The notes under the pieces were generated by a model, which saw only the letters and a list, made by a program, of their open reading frames with translations, made no database searches and was not told the origin of the DNA. Position numbers and translations under genes: made by a program. From the NCBI GenBank assembly GCA_021736785.1, contig JAIPFF010000055.1, positions 1-37,136 on the forward strand: a DNA stretch of 37,136 nucleotides, written 5' to 3'. This stretch comes from Thiohalocapsa sp. (GTDB lineage: Bacteria; Pseudomonadota; Gammaproteobacteria; Chromatiales; Chromatiaceae). How positions within the stretch are numbered: position 1 is the first letter of the stretch; every line of letters begins with the position of its first letter. Positions 36,672 to 37,136 of this stretch are shown piece after piece.

Positions 36672-36983
36672 TCAGCTGAGTTTGATCTGTACGTCGACGC
36701 CGGCGGCCAGATCGAGCTTCATCAACGCGTCGACGGTCTTGTCGGTGGGATCGACGATATCCATCAGACGCTTGTGGGTGCGCAGCTCGTACTGGTCGCG
36801 CGCGTCTTTATTGACGTGCGGCGACACCAGCACGGTGTAGCGCTCGTGCTTCGACGGCAGCGGCACGGGTCCGCGAACCTGCGCGCCCGTGCGCTTTGCG
36901 GTGTCGACGATCTCGCGTGCGGACTGGTCGATCAGACGATGATCGAACGCCTTGAGTCGGATACGGATTCTCTGATTGGCCAT
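36672..36983 (-). CDS. rpsJ: 30S ribosomal protein uS10
   Basis: The 103-aa length equals E. coli. Motifs are '[20 protein letters not shown]' and '[20 protein letters not shown]'-like '[19 protein letters not shown]'. S10 is also NusE, the partner of NusB and NusG in antitermination. It begins 18 nt after the tuf stop. Confidence 0.98.
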   Translation of the reverse strand: MANQRIRIRLKAFDHRLIDQSAREIVDTAKRTGAQVRGPVPLPSKHERYTVLVSPHVNKDARDQYELRTHKRLMDIVDPTDKTVDALMKLDLAAGVDVQIKLS

Positions 36984-37001
36984 TAACGTTCTCGCGACGC
37001 G

Positions 37002-37136
37002 TTATTCGATGATCTTCGCAACGACGCCGGCGCCGACGGTCCGACCGCCCTCGCGCACCGCGAAACGAAGCCCTTCTTCCATCGCGATCGGCGCGATCAG
37101 CCTCACCGTCATCTTCACGTTGTCCCCCGGCATCAC
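37002..37136 (-). CDS. tuf: Elongation factor Tu, C-terminal end (partial)
   Basis: The last 44 codons and a TAA stop are present. They read '[20 protein letters not shown]' and then '[20 protein letters not shown]' followed by KIIE, the domain III end of EF-Tu. The rest lies beyond the window edge. Its place before rpsJ shows that the str operon runs directly into S10. Confidence 0.97.
   Translation of the reverse strand: MMPGDNVKMTVRLIAPIAMEEGLRFAVREGGRTVGAGVVAKIIE

Overview
The window is a high-GC chromosomal segment of a gammaproteobacterium. The sequence-level support is the uninterrupted tuf-S10-spc-alpha ribosomal order, the zinc-free S14 type, SecY and RpoA close to Escherichia coli, a Kef-type antiporter with its oxidoreductase, and GC-rich third codon positions. 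A member of the Chromatiales/Ectothiorhodospiraceae grade would fit, but this is inference.

Right part (23145-37136, minus strand): a textbook ribosomal protein supercluster. It reads, in transcription order, tuf (3' end only), rpsJ, rplC, rplD, rplW, rplB, rpsS, rplV, rpsC, rplP, rpmC, rpsQ, rplN, rplX, rplE, rpsN, rpsH, rplF, rplR, rpsE, rpmD, rplO, secY, rpmJ, rpsM, rpsK, rpsD, rpoA, rplQ. A good sigma70-type promoter lies between rpmJ and rpsM, and a strong intrinsic terminator follows rplQ. tuf and rpsJ are only 18 nt apart, so there is no room for an E. coli-type L4-controlled S10 leader.

Middle (15364-23060): downstream of the rplQ terminator, also on the minus strand, are a SAM hydrolase (SAM hydroxide adenosyltransferase family) and a DUF533/YebE-like protein, ending at a stem-loop. 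Convergent to them is a 1928-residue protein made of two complete, diverged UvrA units in tandem (four ATPase sites).

Left part (1-15182) is a mosaic of single genes and pairs: a TPR protein and a SOUL heme-binding protein (minus); a LEA14-like lipoprotein (plus); a 1242-residue multi-pass membrane protein of unknown function with a large extracytoplasmic region (minus); a KefC-like K+/H+ antiporter with a KefF/KefG-like flavodoxin-fold partner (minus); a CinA-type MoCF-domain protein (minus); a CDP-alcohol phosphatidyltransferase-like membrane protein whose catalytic motif is half lost (plus); a small candidate secreted protein (minus); a three-pass membrane protein (plus); and an exported diheme c-type cytochrome (plus).

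No tRNA, rRNA, insertion sequence, phage gene or CRISPR array was seen. The items most worth a second look are the tandem double UvrA, the degenerate phosphatidyltransferase, the giant unknown membrane protein and the 14-bp tandem repeats upstream of the SOUL gene. I did not find a convincing multi-gene novel system.
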